Assembly (NCBI RefSeq): GCF_050613145.1
Contig: NZ_CP192507.1
Location: 2,356,001-2,420,000 of the forward strand
Source: Lysinibacillus_B sp050613145
GTDB taxonomy: Bacteria; Bacillota; Bacilli; Bacillales_A; Planococcaceae
Length of the DNA stretch: 64,000 nucleotides
Reading direction: 5' to 3'
Position 1 is the stretch's first letter, and each line of letters opens with the position of its first letter. The notes under the pieces were generated by a model that was not told the DNA's origin, searched no databases, and saw only the letters and a list, made by a program, of their open reading frames with translations. The position numbers were made by a program, and so were the translations under genes. Shown here one piece after another: positions 63,029-64,000 of the stretch.

Positions 63029-64000
63029 CTATCTCTTTACACCTACAGGCAAATAATAGGAAAGATTATTCGTAATCCTCCCCCCAACTCGGTACCCAAT
63101 GGCTGCTGCTTTTCCGTTTAATAGAAAGCTTCCTAACAACAAGTTACCTTCCTGTTTTCCCTTCTCACTACGAAAGGGAATTGTAGGATGCTCGATGTAT
63201 TGCTGATAGACAGGGGTATACGCCGAATAAGACCTTTGACGATTCGCATGCATTAACTGACCAGCTTGATCAAATATTTCTACTGTGTCTCCCTCTCTCC
63301 CAAAGGCAGGCTTTTTCACATAAGCAAGCCCCTTTTGTAAAAAGACATCCGCTTCAAGATATGTCGGAAGGAAATAGTCATCAATCCATTGATGCTCTTG
63401 TTCCGTAAAAAAAGGATGCTGCTCTTCATGTAATCCCCAAATAACGGCCTGCACAACTTTATTTTGTAGTAAAAAGGCGGAAGGAGGATTAATAATAGCA
63501 AGTTTTTTCTGTTCAACCAGCTCCAATAACCATAAACCAATTGGATTTCCATCATGATCTTCATCCAGTATCAAATTTTCGATTGGGAAAGTTTGACGAT
63601 ACAAAACATCTATTTTCTTCCCCTCTTCATCAAAAAGCCCTACGCCTTTTTGAATATGTAACTGATGGAGGGGTGTAAACTTCGAGGACCGTACACTATG
63701 TTGAAGATACAACACCGTTTCATAATCCTCGATATGATCCTCGTGAGCCGTAAAGACAATATGAGGGGATTTCTTATTCGTGCTACCGTATAAACTGTCA
63801 TGAACGGCTTTTCGTAAAAGTGGCTCCATTCCCTCATTTGGATTTTCCACACCAAATTCTTTGCAGACCATTCCGTTGATAAAAAATAGCTCTTTAATAA
63901 ATGTAGGTGTATCTGCATTCATTTCAATACACTTATAGCTATCTCCGTATGGAATCAGGTCAAGTCGTGAAATGACACTCTCGGCCGAAAGTGTTTTTAA
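63029..64000 (-). CDS. Glutathionylspermidine synthase-like protein (ATP-grasp), 5' end beyond window
   Basis: At least 324 residues of the glutathionylspermidine-synthase preATP-grasp/ATP-grasp family (usual length about 380-400). An ATG lies at 63922, but the frame continues open to 64000 with family sequence (LDLIPYGDSYKCIEMNADTP), so the gene is partial. Conserved stretches: EMNADTPTFIKELFFING and KKPAFGREGDTVEIFD (ATP-binding lysine loop), then the C-terminal GKAAAIGYRVGGRITNN. The family ligates a carboxylate to an amine using ATP; the substrate in Firmicutes is unknown. Confidence 0.85.
   Translation of the reverse strand, partial: LKTLSAESVISRLDLIPYGDSYKCIEMNADTPTFIKELFFINGMVCKEFGVENPNEGMEPLLRKAVHDSLYGSTNKKSPHIVFTAHEDHIEDYETVLYLQHSVRSSKFTPLHQLHIQKGVGLFDEEGKKIDVLYRQTFPIENLILDEDHDGNPIGLWLLELVEQKKLAIINPPSAFLLQNKVVQAVIWGLHEEQHPFFTEQEHQWIDDYFLPTYLEADVFLQKGLAYVKKPAFGREGDTVEIFDQAGQLMHANRQRSYSAYTPVYQQYIEHPTIPFRSEKGKQEGNLLLGSFLLNGKAAAIGYRVGGRITNNLSYYLPVGVKR

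Overview
The window is low-GC DNA from an endospore-forming Firmicute. It carries a frameshifted spore photoproduct lyase, a SleL/YaaH-type cortex hydrolase, B. subtilis-like yndG-yndH-yndJ and yoaS-yozG operons, a UPF0316 (YebE) protein, malate:quinone oxidoreductase and ThiC with a TPP riboswitch. The gene mix and the intergenic repeats resemble Lysinibacillus/Solibacillus-type Planococcaceae. That assignment is inference; there is no rRNA or tRNA to confirm it.

Layout. 0-5.5 kb: a cobalamin riboswitch reading into a FecCD permease that runs off the left edge, a LysE exporter with a TrmB-type regulator, a DJ-1/PfpI protein, a WYL regulator, and a TetR regulator divergent from an ABC-2-like membrane protein with a clear palindromic operator. 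7-13.2 kb: the yndGHJ operon (yndG is frameshifted), YebE, a uvrX remnant, a HEAT-repeat-like protein and a CPBP protease. 13.5-30.7 kb is the most interesting part: a sigma-54 acyl-CoA catabolic island. It has rpoN at one end, a CBS-PAS-AAA+-Fis enhancer-binding protein in the middle, and three -24/-12 promoters with exact GG-N10-GC spacing. These precede (i) a degenerate MBL-fold protein, acyl-CoA carboxylase beta subunit, a biotinyl carrier and a nitronate-monooxygenase-like protein, (ii) two acyl-CoA dehydrogenases, and (iii) enoyl-CoA hydratases, AtuA-like proteins and an acyl-CoA synthetase. The set recalls Atu/Liu (acyclic terpene, leucine/isovalerate) pathways but no biotin carboxylase is visible. 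A decayed acyl-CoA dehydrogenase lies between the two hydratases.

31.7-34.9 kb: an IS110-family element split by an IS3-family element with a 4-bp AATT target duplication, followed by a perfect 40-bp palindrome. 35-48 kb: DUF1540 protein, azoreductase, SleL, two tandemly duplicated sensor kinases without an adjacent response regulator, splB broken at an 11-A run, a VanRS-like two-component system, and thiC with its riboswitch. 47.9-48.2 kb: a 103-bp tandem repeat made of about 20-bp sub-units; a degenerate relative lies inverted at 54.3 kb.

48.8-64 kb: mqo, several small conserved proteins, a histidine phosphatase, a DAO-family oxidoreductase, a methyltransferase, the DUF3955/XRE/DUF2975 operon, a CoA-type Nudix hydrolase, an OsmC/Ohr protein lacking the usual second cysteine, DUF1722 and BRCT proteins, a chemoreceptor, and a glutathionylspermidine-synthase-like protein running off the right edge. 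Two inverted copies of a roughly 140-bp self-complementary repeat lie at 51.0 and 58.2 kb. Several genes show fresh damage (frameshifts in yndG and splB, the IS-split transposase) or old decay (uvrX, acyl-CoA dehydrogenase, spore-coat-like fragment).
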